A DNA stretch of 64,000 nt from Borrelia hermsii DAH. Its GTDB lineage: Bacteria > Spirochaetota > Spirochaetia > Borreliales > Borreliaceae. The stretch's first letter is position 1. Each line of letters opens with the position of its first letter. Both the position numbers and the translations under genes were made by a program. Positions 1 to 9,330 of the stretch are shown one piece after another. The DNA is taken from the NCBI RefSeq assembly GCF_023035675.1, contig NZ_CP073136.1, positions 124,001 through 188,000 on the forward strand. The letters run 5' to 3'. The notes below the pieces were generated by a model that did no database searches, was not told the origin of the DNA, and saw nothing but the letters and a program-made list of their open reading frames with translations.

Positions 1-963
1 TTGCCCAACCTTAACTAATTCTTGGGGACTTTTTATCACCCTTACCCAAGAAAAATTGCTTATATGAAGAAATCCTGATATCTCACTATCAAGTTCAACC
101 ACAGCACCAAAGGGTAATATTTTCACAACTTTGCCCTTTACAATACTTTCAATCTTATACCTAGATTCAACAGAATCCCAAGGATTTGCCTTTAAAGCTT
201 TAAGGGATAATTCCATCTTTCCTGTATTTACACTTAATTTGATGATTTGCAATCTTAATTTATCACCAACACGAATAAAATCTTCAATATTTTCAACACG
301 ACTAAATGCAATATTTCTTTTATGCAATACTCCCAAAACAAGATTCTTAACCTTTATAATAGCACCATAATCTGTAATTCTCTCAACAACACCATCAACT
401 ATATCTCCCTCGCTATAAGAATTAACAAGCTCTTTTCTTTTCAAAAGCTCTCGCTCTCTCTCCAAAGTCCGTCTATCAAGAATAAGCCTAAGACCATCAG
501 TTTTATCTGCCTGAATAACATAAAACTCAACTACCAAGCCTCTTTTTAATTTTTCATCTCTAATTTTAGAACTCAAATAAGATGGCATAAATCCGGTAAC
601 ATTTTCATTAATTTGGACTTTATAGCCACTTGAAAGTTCAACTAAAATCTTGCCTTTAAGCACCTTTCTATTTGCAATATACTCATCAATCTTATCTTGC
701 AAATTAAGAGAATCAAGCTTTGCAACACTAAGAACTAATCCCAATTCTCCCCCTACCCTCGTAACTATTGCATCAAGTTTATCTCCAACATTTGGAATGG
801 TTTCAAATTCATCGATTTTAATAAAACCTTCAGACTTATACCCAATATCTACAAGCACATAATCTTTCATGATATTTATAACAACACCAGAAACGCTACT
901 ACCAAGTTCTACTTTTTCAAGAACCTTCAGATAATTTTCTTGTAAATCTTCTTGCTTTTCCAT
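1..963 (-). CDS. rpsA: 30S ribosomal protein S1 homologue, 3' end outside window
   Basis: Reading from an ATG at 963 with the ribosome binding site GAGAGGTGAGG just before it, the frame stays open for 321 codons to the window edge, so only the N-terminal part is present. The translation (MEKQEDLQENYLKVLEK...) shows repeated S1/OB-fold units with signatures such as GSSVSGVVINIMKDYVLVDIG, EGDIVDGVVERITDYGAIIKV and KGKVVKILPFGAVVELD. S1 binds mRNA on the 30S subunit and helps start translation. It lies 13 bases downstream of cmk, the classic cmk-rpsA pairing, at the end of a minus-strand operon. Spirochaete S1 proteins usually have around 550 residues, so about 40 per cent is missing. The identity is secure. 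Confidence 0.93.
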   Translation of the reverse strand, partial: MEKQEDLQENYLKVLEKVELGSSVSGVVINIMKDYVLVDIGYKSEGFIKIDEFETIPNVGDKLDAIVTRVGGELGLVLSVAKLDSLNLQDKIDEYIANRKVLKGKILVELSSGYKVQINENVTGFMPSYLSSKIRDEKLKRGLVVEFYVIQADKTDGLRLILDRRTLERERELLKRKELVNSYSEGDIVDGVVERITDYGAIIKVKNLVLGVLHKRNIAFSRVENIEDFIRVGDKLRLQIIKLSVNTGKMELSLKALKANPWDSVESRYKIESIVKGKVVKILPFGAVVELDSEISGFLHISNFSWVRVIKSPQELVKVGQ

Positions 964-976
964 CCTCACCTCTCTA

Positions 977-1633
977 TCACTTTTTTTTCAAATTAAACGT
1001 CTTTATGATAATATCACATACATCATCTAGGCATTTATAGCTTGTATCAATATAAAAAACTTCTTTAGCCAATTTCAATTTACCATACTCTTTATTTTGA
1101 TCAATTTCATCTCGCCTCTCTAGTGCTTGCTCTAACTCATTTAAAGTGATATCATCATCCCTTTGATTATACCGTCTTAAAGCTCGCACTTTAACAGAAG
1201 CATCAAGATATATCTTAACCTTAGCTTCTGGAAATACTACGGTAGTAATATCTCTACCCTCTATTATATAATTATCATCCTTTAATTTAACTATTTCTCT
1301 TAATTTTTTATTTACAATATTCCTAACACCTATATAAGAAGAATAAAGAGAAACTTGAAGATCTATTCTTTCATTTAAAATATGACTCGTAACATTTACA
1401 CCATTAAGCAAAAAATCAACACCATTAAATTTGATATCATTTTGTAATACAAGTTCTAAAATTTTACTCTCACTAAGCAGATCATATTCGTTTAGAGTAA
1501 ACTTTTGAGCAATCAAAGTTATTATTCTATAAAAATAACCAGAACTAATAAACTTAAAACCTAATCTGCTCCCTAGCGCTTTCGCAATCGAGCTTTTCCC
1601 CGAAGCTGAAGGACCATCAATTGCTATTATCAT
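977..1633 (-). CDS. cmk: Cytidylate kinase
   Basis: A 218-residue cytoplasmic kinase that phosphorylates CMP and dCMP with ATP. The P-loop GPSASGKSSIAKALG is at residues 7-21. The RYNQRDDDITLNELEQALERRDEID stretch near residues 155-178 is the arginine-rich, acidic region typical of Cmk, and GRDITTVVFPEA carries the conserved GRD substrate-binding motif. The length is standard for the family. The ATG at 1633 lies inside the end of rluB (17-base overlap), so the two are probably translationally coupled. rpsA follows 13 bases later. Confidence 0.95.
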   Translation of the reverse strand: MIIAIDGPSASGKSSIAKALGSRLGFKFISSGYFYRIITLIAQKFTLNEYDLLSESKILELVLQNDIKFNGVDFLLNGVNVTSHILNERIDLQVSLYSSYIGVRNIVNKKLREIVKLKDDNYIIEGRDITTVVFPEAKVKIYLDASVKVRALRRYNQRDDDITLNELEQALERRDEIDQNKEYGKLKLAKEVFYIDTSYKCLDDVCDIIIKTFNLKKK

Positions 1634-2378
1634 TTAATATTCCCCCCAAAAGCTGTGTCTTGAATCTATTAATCTTAGCTAAAGACAAAACTTTAATTTG
1701 TCCTTCTTTTAAATTATCCAACTTAATATTACCTATTCTAATTCTGTGAACTTTCTTTAAAAAGATATTCTTACTTAAAAAGACTTTTCGAATCTCCCTA
1801 TTTTTACCTTCCGTTAAAACCAACTTAACAGAATTATTGCCAAGCATTTCATAAGATTTTAACTTAAATATTTCTCTTTCAATCTTTATTCCATGTTTAA
1901 AATTAATAAGCAAATCCTCATTAACATCCTTTTTTGACTCAACAATATACTCCTTTTCAACCTCACTCCTTGGATGAACAATACTATTTGCAAACTGACC
2001 ATCATTAGTAAAAAGCAAAAGTCCAGAACTTTTAAAATCAAGTCTACCAATTGAGAACAAACGTTCTTTAAACAAAGGCTGAACTAAAGATATTGCCAAT
2101 TTTCTCCCCTCTGGGTCAAAATTGGAACATAAATAATTTTTAGGTTTATGAAGGGCTATATAAATCTTACTTTCAATTTTCAAGTCTCTCAAGACAAATA
2201 CTTGTCTTCTATACTCCACTCTATCACCTAAGAACACTTTATCTCCAAGCTTTGCAAGAGTACCATTTATTTTGACAAGATTTTTTCTTATAAGCTCTTC
2301 ACAAAATCTCCTAGATCCCATACCTTTCTCTGCCAAAAAAACATGGGCTCTAAGCCCTCTGCTGTTTATATTCGTCAA
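1617..2378 (-). CDS. rluB: 23S rRNA pseudouridine synthase (RsuA/RluB/RluE/RluF family)
   Basis: 253 residues. An N-terminal S4 RNA-binding domain (about residues 10-60, with LAEKGMGSRRFCEELI) is followed by the catalytic domain with GRLDFKSSGLLLFTNDG, whose Asp is the family nucleophile. GKNREIRKVF is the usual C-terminal motif. It should isomerise a uridine in large-subunit rRNA; I assign RluB rather than RsuA from gene context (next to scpA) and general similarity, so the exact target is inferred. The start is TTG at 2378 with AAGGA seven bases upstream; no ATG precedes the S4 domain. It overlaps scpA by 29 bases and cmk by 17. Confidence 0.85.
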   Translation of the reverse strand: MTNINSRGLRAHVFLAEKGMGSRRFCEELIRKNLVKINGTLAKLGDKVFLGDRVEYRRQVFVLRDLKIESKIYIALHKPKNYLCSNFDPEGRKLAISLVQPLFKERLFSIGRLDFKSSGLLLFTNDGQFANSIVHPRSEVEKEYIVESKKDVNEDLLINFKHGIKIEREIFKLKSYEMLGNNSVKLVLTEGKNREIRKVFLSKNIFLKKVHRIRIGNIKLDNLKEGQIKVLSLAKINRFKTQLLGGILNDNSN

Positions 2379-3153
2379 TACTTTTTCCTTTTCTTAAAAC
2401 CAGCTTATCATTTGTATAAACTAAATCTATAATATTTGACATTTTATATTCAAGAGCGATTAAAAAATAACAAAATCTCTCAAAAAAGTAAAATTTATCA
2501 TCAAAATCCAATAAAAATTCAAAAATTAAATTATCTTCCTTAGTTAAAAGGGCAATAATTCTTGTTTTTTTATCCAAAAACTTAGCATCATATGTGCCTA
2601 AAATAACATTAGACCTTAATTTAATATTACGAGGAATATCATCATGCTTTCTCTCTACCCTTGCCACCCTGACTGTGCTCTTAACCTTATTAATCTCGAT
2701 CTTGCAATCCTGAATATTATCCACACTTTCTAAAAAGGTACCATTTTCTCTAAAAAAAGAAGATTTAAATACATTTAGGCATACACCGTCTTTTAAATTA
2801 TGAGTTGCGCTCCTGATCTCTGCAGATTTTTCACTGTAATTTATTAATTTCTGCACTATCTCCCTTTCAACTAATTTTTTATCCTTTAATTTTACTGGAT
2901 AAAGAATTTGTGTCTTTAAATAAAGCAAACTGGTTGAAAAAGAATAAAACTTAATTAAGTCTTTAACATCTATTTCAATGCTCTCAGAAAATGTCAAAAA
3001 ATCTTCTATTATTTTATTTAAATTAAAAGTCTTTAAAATCTCTCTTTTATTTCTTACGTAATCAAAAAAAATTTCTATTCCACCTTTAAAATCATTACAA
3101 ACAATCAAATAATCATCTAAACCTACCATTTTATTTTTTATCTTTCTTAGCAT
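2350..3153 (-). CDS. scpA: Segregation and condensation protein A
   Basis: 267 residues. The N-terminal region (FKGGIEIFFDYVRNKREI, then LIKFYSFSTSLLYLKTQILYPV) matches the ScpA pattern of a short kleisin N-domain followed by the helix ending in the K-T/S-x-x-L-x-P motif. The C-terminal third resembles the winged-helix region that contacts SMC. It is the kleisin bridge of the SMC-ScpA-ScpB chromosome-organising complex. The ATG shares one base with the recA stop (TGATG), so it is likely coupled to recA. A second in-frame Met (residue 9, before VGLDDYL) could also be the start. ScpA is a divergent family, so the call rests on pattern plus synteny; scpB is not in the window. Confidence 0.75.
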   Translation of the reverse strand: MLRKIKNKMVGLDDYLIVCNDFKGGIEIFFDYVRNKREILKTFNLNKIIEDFLTFSESIEIDVKDLIKFYSFSTSLLYLKTQILYPVKLKDKKLVEREIVQKLINYSEKSAEIRSATHNLKDGVCLNVFKSSFFRENGTFLESVDNIQDCKIEINKVKSTVRVARVERKHDDIPRNIKLRSNVILGTYDAKFLDKKTRIIALLTKEDNLIFEFLLDFDDKFYFFERFCYFLIALEYKMSNIIDLVYTNDKLVLRKGKSIDEYKQQRA

Positions 3154-4223
3154 CAGGTGGTACCAACTTCAAGAAAATCTTGATTGGGATCCTCAAAAAT
3201 TATTTTTCTAAGCTTACTCTCAAGTTCATCAGTCACCTCTTTTTCTTTAACTAAATAACTAACAGCATGCTCTCTGCCTTGTCCTAACTTATCGTCTCCC
3301 ATAGAATACCAAGAACCTGTTTTTTGTATCAAATTATACTTAACTGAAGCATCTAGTATACTAGCTTCACGCGAAATGCCTTTTCCAAAATAAATCACAA
3401 GTTCTACTTTACGAAAAGGAGGTGCTACTTTATTTTTTACAACCTTAATTCTTATTTTATTACCAACAATATCATCCGCAGAACTCCCCGTTACCTGATC
3501 AATCTTCCTAACTTCAAGACGAAGAGAAGAATAAAATTTTAAAGCATTTCCTCCAGTAGTAGTCTCTGGATTGCCAAACATTACACCGATTTTCATTCTT
3601 AGTTGATTAATAAACATAATACAAGTATTAGATTTTGAGAGTATGCCTGTAATCTTTCTTAAAGCCTTACTCATTAATCTTGCTTGAAGCCCAATCTGAG
3701 AATCGCCCATCTCTCCATCAATCTCTGCCTGTGGTGTCAAAGCTGCAACAGAATCAACAACAATTAAATCAACTCCACCACTTCTAATTAAATATTCAGC
3801 AATCTCAAGAGCTTGTTCTCCTGTGTCAGGCTGACTAATCCAAAGTTCATCAATATTAACACCCAAAGCTTTTGCATAAGCAGGATCAAGAGCATGTTCA
3901 GCATCAATAAAAGCTGCTATTCCACCATTTTTTTGAACCTCAGCAATTGCTTGAAGAGTCAAAGTAGTCTTACCGGAAGATTCAGGACCAAAAATTTCTA
4001 TTATTCTTCCCCTTGGATATCCCCCAACACCAATTGCCTCATCAAGCAAAATAGAACCACTAGATATGCTCTCTATGCCTTTACCAACAGGAGACTCTCC
4101 CATCTTAATAAGACTGCCTTTACCAAAATCTTTCTCTATTTGAACTCTAGCAAGCTCAATGGCCTTTTCTCTATTTAATCTGTCATTTAAAGAATTATCT
4201 GGGTTATCTTTTAATTTTGACAT
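3153..4223 (-). CDS. recA: Recombinase A
   Basis: 356 residues. Walker A is GPESSGKT at residues 79-86. Walker B is [10 protein letters not shown], loop L1 is [12 protein letters not shown], and loop L2 with the C-motif is [28 protein letters not shown] (split here over the known landmarks). RecA forms filaments on single-stranded DNA, pairs homologous DNA, and usually activates LexA cleavage. I see no LexA-type operator in front of it, and Borrelia is generally considered to lack a classical SOS circuit. The start is ATG with AGAGGT five bases upstream. It lies 9 bases after greA and is fused by a one-base overlap to scpA, so it appears to be transcribed as part of the housekeeping run. Confidence 0.97.
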   Translation of the reverse strand: MSKLKDNPDNSLNDRLNREKAIELARVQIEKDFGKGSLIKMGESPVGKGIESISSGSILLDEAIGVGGYPRGRIIEIFGPESSGKTTLTLQAIAEVQKNGGIAAFIDAEHALDPAYAKALGVNIDELWISQPDTGEQALEIAEYLIRSGGVDLIVVDSVAALTPQAEIDGEMGDSQIGLQARLMSKALRKITGILSKSNTCIMFINQLRMKIGVMFGNPETTTGGNALKFYSSLRLEVRKIDQVTGSSADDIVGNKIRIKVVKNKVAPPFRKVELVIYFGKGISREASILDASVKYNLIQKTGSWYSMGDDKLGQGREHAVSYLVKEKEVTDELESKLRKIIFEDPNQDFLEVGTT

Positions 4224-4232
4224 CTTACCTCT

Positions 4233-6938
4233 TTAATTAATTCTGGCAGGTTCTATCTTTTTAACATAATATTGGAAACGAGTATCATTTATTACAAAAT
4301 CAAGATTGTCGCCTTCTTTTGCATCTAACAAATTTTCTCCAAAAGGAGATTTATAAGATATAATGCCTTCATCAGGATTTGACTCCCAAGGTCCAAATAT
4401 CAAATAAAACTCTTCCCTTCCTGTATCTTTATTAATCATAGTAACTTTTGTTCCAAACCCAACAACAGAGCTTTGAAGTTCTTTAGTATCAACAACTTTT
4501 GCAACATCTATTTCTAACATAAGAGAATTTAATCTCTTTGTTAAAAACTGCTGCCTTTCCTTTGCAGAATGATATTCTGCATTTTCTTTTAAATCACCAA
4601 GCTCACGGGCCTTACCAATTTCTTTAGAATTCTCCGGTATCTCTACATCTTTTAAGTACTGTAATTCCTTCTGCTTCTTGCTAAGAGAACTTAAAATAGT
4701 TAAAAATCCTATTTCGACCTTATCACCTGAGAATTGCAGTTTTTCATCTTCAAATTCAATAGCACTAAATACAGTTCTTATTGCGGTTTTAATATGTAAG
4801 AGATCCTTTGGGGGAAAATCTCTTATATAAAAACAAGTCATATATATCCTTTTGGCAAGCTCCTCATCCATGACCTTATTTAAAACAATACTTAGATATT
4901 TATCTTTAATTAAAAGATTAATTACCATTTTATAAATTCTCTTGTTAGCAACAGAATTATTTTTATTATTAATCTTAACAACACTGTCTGTTAAAATCTT
5001 GATCAAATTTACCAATAACTCTGAATCGGAATAATCCAAATTAAGCGAATAAGAAACATAATGCTTTAAAATCCAAATATAAGCATCTTTATAAACTTTA
5101 TAATTCTTTATGACATAATTAAAAAGCTGTGATGTTTCTTTTATATCTTCCTTATAAAGAGAATCTATCAATTTCTTATTAACATAATAAGGAAAAAGCT
5201 GCTTATAATAAGCAACCCAATCAACTAACTCTTCCTTGATTAAGGATACCAACTCCTTTTTAATCTCTGCATTCAAGATTGAATCAAAAAGATCAACTAT
5301 ATTCTTGGAATATTCCCTCAAGAGAACTTCTAAATTAATATCTTTTTCAATATTAATCTTAAAAGCAACCCCACTCTCAGAGTTTTTTAAAGATTTAAGT
5401 ATTACATAAGAACTTATAACATAATGATCAACCTTTGTAAAATTATTAACATAAATCAAAAAATAATTAAGCATTTCCTCTTCAACATGTAAATCCTTTA
5501 CAACGCCACCAGAAGTACCACAATAGTGCATAAAAATTTCATATCTTTTATAAAAATCCTTTTCTATTTTAAATTTATCATAAACTTTTTCATTAAAGTT
5601 AGAAGCCCTCTCATTATATATATAACAATCGGCTTTTCCAGAGGCCATAACAAAATGGGGATTATCTTTTAGAATTTGCTTAGCTTTTACACTCCACGCA
5701 TTCCACGCACTCTGAGTCATTAAACTTGGAACAAGTTCCCTTTTTATCCCCTTAAGATCAATTGACTTATAGCTTTTAATAATGATCCTCAAGGCCCATT
5801 CAATATCTCTCTTCAGATTCTCTACAAGCTCCTCTTTTGGCTTAATTGCCTTCAAAACTCGAATATCTTCTTTCTCAAGAGGAGATAGAGCAGATATAGC
5901 CATATCAAAACTAATAAAATGTCCTCGTTTAGAGACAAAATCAACTACAATGCCTTGTTCATTTACATCCTTAACTATTCCTACAAACCAGGTTTGATGA
6001 TATACAAAATTACCCTTAGCAAAAAATAAATATTTTTCAAAATCAGAATAAACATCAACAAAATTTTTATCCAAGTTTTCAATATCAGACTTCTCAAGAT
6101 ATTCTTCAATATTTTTAATATCCTTATATTTTTCCCTTAAAAAGATAACCAAATTCTCTCTTGCTTTCTGATTTTTATTGTCAAGCTTTAAAATTCCCTT
6201 CAAAATTTCTATTGTCTCATCAATATTTCCACTTACAGAATAATGCCCATATAGATCTTCATAAAGAACCACAACTTTTTTAAACCCAAGTTCTTTCTCA
6301 ACTTTTTGAAGTATAAGAAGAAAAGAATCAAAATCATCAGATACATACTTAATCAACTTAGACCATATTTCTCTAATGCCTGACATTTGTTTTTTATCGA
6401 TAAAACGGTAAATGGCTTTTCTAAAAAAATATATTGATTTTTGCAAATCAATATTCTCATAATGAGTAGCAAGCTGTCTTACAAATACAGTATCATCAAC
6501 ATCAGATTCAACAATGCGCATCCAAATATCTGGTAATTTATCATTCTCATTATTCTGTGCATATATCTTTGCAAGTGTATAGAGCGCATGCTTATTTTCA
6601 GAGGTTAAAAGCATCTTGTTGCATATATGTTCAACAAGAGACCACTTCAAATTTTGGGAAAATAAGTCTACAACTGTAAGCAAGCTCATATCATTAAGCG
6701 GCCTTCTACTATATATAAGCATGCCTGAAATATAAAGACCAGCAATACTCTTCTTGACGTCCTTTAAATGCTTACCACAAATATCTAAAGCTTCTTCTGT
6801 TAAATTTTCAGAAATTATACTATCTATTAACTCATCCAATTCCTTTATCTTGGCAAGAGAATAATTATTAACAACTATCCTTGTCCATTTATCCTCTTGC
6901 AAGATATTATCTAATCTTTCTATAGTAATATTAGACAT
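4233..6938 (-). CDS. greA: TPR-containing protein fused to transcript cleavage factor GreA
   Basis: 901 residues, against about 158 for ordinary GreA. Residues 1 to about 740 are a helical repeat (TPR-like) extension. It includes a compact beta-rich segment near residues 310-360 (FVYHQTWFVGIVKDVNEQG) that looks like a small SH3/KOW-type fold. The last ~150 residues are GreA: a coiled coil with GDLKENAEYHSAKE, holding the acidic tip that reaches the RNA polymerase active site, then the FKBP-like domain (GFGTKVTMINKDTGREEFYLIFGPWES). GreA stimulates cleavage of backtracked RNA. The function of the extension is unknown; a related fusion is annotated in other Borrelia. There is a good ribosome binding site (AGGAG) before the ATG. 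Confidence 0.88.
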   Translation of the reverse strand: MSNITIERLDNILQEDKWTRIVVNNYSLAKIKELDELIDSIISENLTEEALDICGKHLKDVKKSIAGLYISGMLIYSRRPLNDMSLLTVVDLFSQNLKWSLVEHICNKMLLTSENKHALYTLAKIYAQNNENDKLPDIWMRIVESDVDDTVFVRQLATHYENIDLQKSIYFFRKAIYRFIDKKQMSGIREIWSKLIKYVSDDFDSFLLILQKVEKELGFKKVVVLYEDLYGHYSVSGNIDETIEILKGILKLDNKNQKARENLVIFLREKYKDIKNIEEYLEKSDIENLDKNFVDVYSDFEKYLFFAKGNFVYHQTWFVGIVKDVNEQGIVVDFVSKRGHFISFDMAISALSPLEKEDIRVLKAIKPKEELVENLKRDIEWALRIIIKSYKSIDLKGIKRELVPSLMTQSAWNAWSVKAKQILKDNPHFVMASGKADCYIYNERASNFNEKVYDKFKIEKDFYKRYEIFMHYCGTSGGVVKDLHVEEEMLNYFLIYVNNFTKVDHYVISSYVILKSLKNSESGVAFKINIEKDINLEVLLREYSKNIVDLFDSILNAEIKKELVSLIKEELVDWVAYYKQLFPYYVNKKLIDSLYKEDIKETSQLFNYVIKNYKVYKDAYIWILKHYVSYSLNLDYSDSELLVNLIKILTDSVVKINNKNNSVANKRIYKMVINLLIKDKYLSIVLNKVMDEELAKRIYMTCFYIRDFPPKDLLHIKTAIRTVFSAIEFEDEKLQFSGDKVEIGFLTILSSLSKKQKELQYLKDVEIPENSKEIGKARELGDLKENAEYHSAKERQQFLTKRLNSLMLEIDVAKVVDTKELQSSVVGFGTKVTMINKDTGREEFYLIFGPWESNPDEGIISYKSPFGENLLDAKEGDNLDFVINDTRFQYYVKKIEPARIN

Positions 6939-6973
6939 TCAACTCTCCTAATATCAATTTTATTAAAACCAAC

Positions 6974-7918
6974 CTAATTGACATATTGCTGATATATTCC
7001 TATATCTATTTCTTTAATATAAGATAAAATTTCATCAATTCGCACACGATCTTCTTTTATCCTTACATAATGATCAATAAGCCAAAAATATTTATTAATA
7101 AGCCTTGGAAGCAATATGCTTTCATTTATTGATCTATAAGACTTTTCCTTAAGCTCATTACGCAAACTATAAACAGACTGCTTTAAATGACCAAGCTCAA
7201 TAGGTCTTAATTCTCTTTTAATATTAAAAACACCGTTTAGCGCCCCATAAACAGGTATCCATTCTTTAATAAGAGTATCGGAAATATTCCTATCACTCTT
7301 AATAGCTTCTATTAATTTAAGTATCATCTCAGATTCAAGCGCATCTATATCTATCTTTTGGGGATTAATAAAGAAAGCCTCCCTAAATAATACCTTAGCC
7401 TCCTTGATTTCATCAATAAGGGCATAAGAATCAGCAAGTTCAGCAACTACATCTGCATTGTCTTTCGCATCTCCTAATATCTGCAAAAAAACAGCTATGG
7501 CTCTCTCATAATTACCCATTCCCTTGTAAGACTTAGCAATCTTTATTAAAAGATCTAAATTTTCTGGTTGTAATTTATATATATTTTTATATATGTCTAA
7601 GCATAACTGAAATATAAAATACTTAATTGAGTTACGACCTTGAATAAAATCAGAATTCATCTTTTTTAAATATCTTCTAGCAAAATTATTCCATTCTCTT
7701 ATTAAAAATTCAGCCTTCTCATAGTCTTTATCTATCCGATCAAGACTTTCGACCTGACCATTCCAATATACAGAACTTTTTAAAGCCGTTAAAATCTCAA
7801 TATTGTCAAAATCAAGAGAATGTGCTTCTTCTGATTTCATCAAAGCTGTCTTAAAATCACCTTTTCTGAAGCTTAAGTAAATATCCTTGATTAATTCCGC
7901 GATTTTTTCTGATGACAC
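6974..7918 (-). CDS. TPR-repeat protein of unknown function
   Basis: 314 residues, cytoplasmic, with no signal peptide. The N-terminal half carries TPR-like helices: FRKGDFKTALMKSEEAHSLD near residues 17-36, and LLIKIAKSYKGMGNYERAIAVFLQIL then VVAELADSYALIDEIKEAKVLF near residues 124-180. The rest is helical and unrecognised. It is the first gene of the minus-strand run that leads into the TPR-GreA fusion (35 bases downstream), recA and rpsA, so it may act with the TPR extension of that fusion; this is inference from position only. The start is GTG at 7918: an in-frame stop lies five codons upstream and the overlapping ATG at 7920 is in another frame and closes after nine codons. Confidence 0.75.
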   Translation of the reverse strand: MSSEKIAELIKDIYLSFRKGDFKTALMKSEEAHSLDFDNIEILTALKSSVYWNGQVESLDRIDKDYEKAEFLIREWNNFARRYLKKMNSDFIQGRNSIKYFIFQLCLDIYKNIYKLQPENLDLLIKIAKSYKGMGNYERAIAVFLQILGDAKDNADVVAELADSYALIDEIKEAKVLFREAFFINPQKIDIDALESEMILKLIEAIKSDRNISDTLIKEWIPVYGALNGVFNIKRELRPIELGHLKQSVYSLRNELKEKSYRSINESILLPRLINKYFWLIDHYVRIKEDRVRIDEILSYIKEIDIGIYQQYVN

Positions 7919-8097
7919 ATTCCTACCACTTTAAAATATGTATAAATCCCAAACGAGCTTATATAATTATAACATTAATAAATTTTTAGTCAAACCAACT
8001 TTTTTAAAACAAAAAACGATATTCTATTTATTATTTTTTTAAGATAAAATTTATATATCAAACATTAAAACTAATATCATGAGGGTAACTTCAACTT

Positions 8098-9243
8098 ATG
8101 AAAATGGAACCTAATAAACTTATTAATAAATCTATTCGCTATTATAACTCTCACAAATATTCAGATGTAATAAAACTTTTAGAAAAAGAAATTTTCTTTT
8201 ATAAAAATTATTATTTTTATCATTATATCCTAGGAATGTCTTATCTTAGAATGGGAAATCTAGGAAATGCTCAAACATATCTAAAGAAAGCTTACACTTT
8301 AAATCCAACAGAACCAGATGTCAAGCAATCAATCGCAATACTATTAGCAGCTCAAGGCAAAGAGGACAAGGCCATACAGATATGGCTTAAAATGATAGAA
8401 GAAAATCAAGAAATCAAACGATCAGAACTTTCTTTAGAAACTATTCGAAAAAATCCTATTCAAGGAACACTATTTATGAATAAAAACAAAATATATGCCA
8501 AACTATTTCCAGAAATCAAAATAGAAACAGGACAAAATTTATCTAAGTTAATAAGAATATTATTAACAGTAGCAGGCCTTGTATTCTCATTGATATCAAT
8601 ATTTTTATTTATACGTTCCAAAGAAACAACTACACTGACATCAAATGATTCTAAGGTAAAAGAAAAAAAAGCTATTAATAATATTGCAGCATACATTGAC
8701 GATATTAAAATAAATGAGAAAGAAAAAATTGAAAACCATGAGGGGCAATTTGTATTCATACTCACTGAAACTGAAATCAAAAATTCATTTCAAAAAATAA
8801 AAACTCATCTAAAAAAAGGCAAAAATAATTTTGCAAGAATCGAAATAAATAAGATATTAAATTCAAACGCATCGGAATCAATTAAACTTAAAGCTAAAAA
8901 TCTTGCAAGTTTTATCTCAAGACCAGATTTTATTACATTTGACGATTATTTAGTTTTAAAAGAAATTAAAAAAAACCCATTAATTTACTCAAATATATAT
9001 GTCAAATGGGAAGGAATTGCAAACAATATCGAAAAGAAAGATAATATAACTTACTTTGACTTTTATGTAGGATATAACAAGAACGCTCTTGAAGGCATAA
9101 TAACAACAAAAACAACTTTTGATATTGATATCAATTTTAAAGATTGTGTTGAAATACTTGGACAAATAAACTATGACTACAACACAAACACATTGACTCT
9201 AAATGCAATCACAATCCGCAAAATAGAAAAACAAAAGGGTTAA
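8098..9243 (+). CDS. Membrane-anchored TPR protein, unknown function
   Basis: 381 residues. Residues 1 to about 110 are TPR repeats (YYHYILGMSYLRMGNLGNAQTYLKKAYTLNPTEP and a following unit). A single membrane segment follows near residues 155-177 (LLTVAGLVFSLISIFLFI). The C-terminal ~200 residues end in a beta-rich domain (WEGIANNIEKKDNITYFDFYVGY, then VEILGQINYDYNTNTLTLNAITIRKIEK). With no signal peptide, the TPR part would be cytoplasmic and the C-terminal domain periplasmic. I do not recognise the C-terminal domain. The GAGGG ribosome binding site is 12 bases from the ATG, which is rather far. It is transcribed opposite to both neighbours. Confidence 0.75.
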   Translation: MKMEPNKLINKSIRYYNSHKYSDVIKLLEKEIFFYKNYYFYHYILGMSYLRMGNLGNAQTYLKKAYTLNPTEPDVKQSIAILLAAQGKEDKAIQIWLKMIEENQEIKRSELSLETIRKNPIQGTLFMNKNKIYAKLFPEIKIETGQNLSKLIRILLTVAGLVFSLISIFLFIRSKETTTLTSNDSKVKEKKAINNIAAYIDDIKINEKEKIENHEGQFVFILTETEIKNSFQKIKTHLKKGKNNFARIEINKILNSNASESIKLKAKNLASFISRPDFITFDDYLVLKEIKKNPLIYSNIYVKWEGIANNIEKKDNITYFDFYVGYNKNALEGIITTKTTFDIDINFKDCVEILGQINYDYNTNTLTLNAITIRKIEKQKG

Positions 9244-9330
9244 TATGCCTACTAATGCTTTTAAGAACGCAAAATCACTAAAACTTAAATACCTTCAAAT
9301 TAAAAATATCTTTTTAAAATTATCATTTAA

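Noticed and set aside
3813..4178. 121-codon plus-strand frame opposite recA
   Set aside because: It lies wholly within recA, has no ribosome binding site and codes for a low-complexity product; a shadow frame.
4233..6938. greA fusion as an assembly artefact of two merged genes
   Set aside because: The frame is continuous with no site inside, and a similar fusion is annotated in other Borrelia.
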